Assembly (NCBI GenBank): GCA_030613045.1
Contig: JAUWMS010000142.1
Coordinates: forward strand, 1 to 6,692
Source of the DNA: Candidatus Latescibacterota bacterium
GTDB lineage: Bacteria > Latescibacterota > 4484-107
DNA: 6,692 nt
Reading direction: 5' to 3'
The notes beneath the pieces are model-generated. The model did no database searches, was not told the origin of the DNA, and saw nothing but the letters and a program-made list of their open reading frames with translations. Below, piece after piece: positions 6,688-6,692 of the stretch; within the stretch, counting starts at the first letter, position 1, and the number at the start of each line of letters is the position of its first letter. Both the position numbers and the translations under genes were made by a program.

Positions 6688-6692
6688 AGTTC

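Noticed and set aside
1..6692. tRNA, rRNA, CRISPR array, insertion sequence or attachment site
   Set aside because: I saw no cloverleaf, no regularly spaced repeats, no transposase motif and no flanking direct repeats.

Overview
This is bacterial DNA: Shine-Dalgarno sites of the AAGGAG type, gene overlaps of ATGA type, and one strong intrinsic terminator with a U-tract. The genus cannot be told from the sequence. All genes lie on the plus strand. Two blocks differ in character. Positions 1-5148 hold a tightly packed defence-type module of roughly 50% GC. Positions 5281-6522 hold a metabolic-type hydrolase that is clearly more GC-rich (about 60% in the lines I counted).

Layout. Positions 1-2405 encode the C-terminal 800 residues of a large COG1743/DUF1156 adenine-specific DNA methylase with a zinc ribbon. 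Its start is off the left edge. Positions 2402-2584 encode a 60-residue, highly charged protein I do not recognise. Positions 2581-5148 encode an 855-residue DUF499 (COG1483) P-loop ATPase. Both junctions are 4-base ATGA overlaps, so the three genes are almost certainly one translationally coupled operon. The 132 bp from 5149 to 5280 are AT-rich. They hold a short hydrophobic ORF, an unusually strong ribosome binding site with no convincing gene behind it, and a near-perfect 12-bp inverted repeat directly before the next gene. Positions 5281-6522 encode a complete M20-family zinc metallohydrolase (ArgE/DapE/carboxypeptidase G2 type). A strong terminator follows at 6583-6619. It lies between a G9 and a C10 homopolymer tract, and the last 70 bp show no gene.

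How the genes may work together. DUF1156 methylases and DUF499 ATPases are known neighbours in defence islands, in anti-phage systems of the helicase-methylase-ATPase or BREX-like kind. The methylase would mark host adenines and the ATPase would be part of the sensing, remodelling or effector machinery. No helicase, nuclease or PglZ-like phosphatase is visible here. The system is therefore either completed upstream of the window, reduced to this core, or ended on this side by the boundary with the M20 gene. The most noteworthy signals are a low-GC mosaic patch over the methylase catalytic core, the unrecognised small protein locked between methylase and ATPase, and the structured spacer before the M20 gene.
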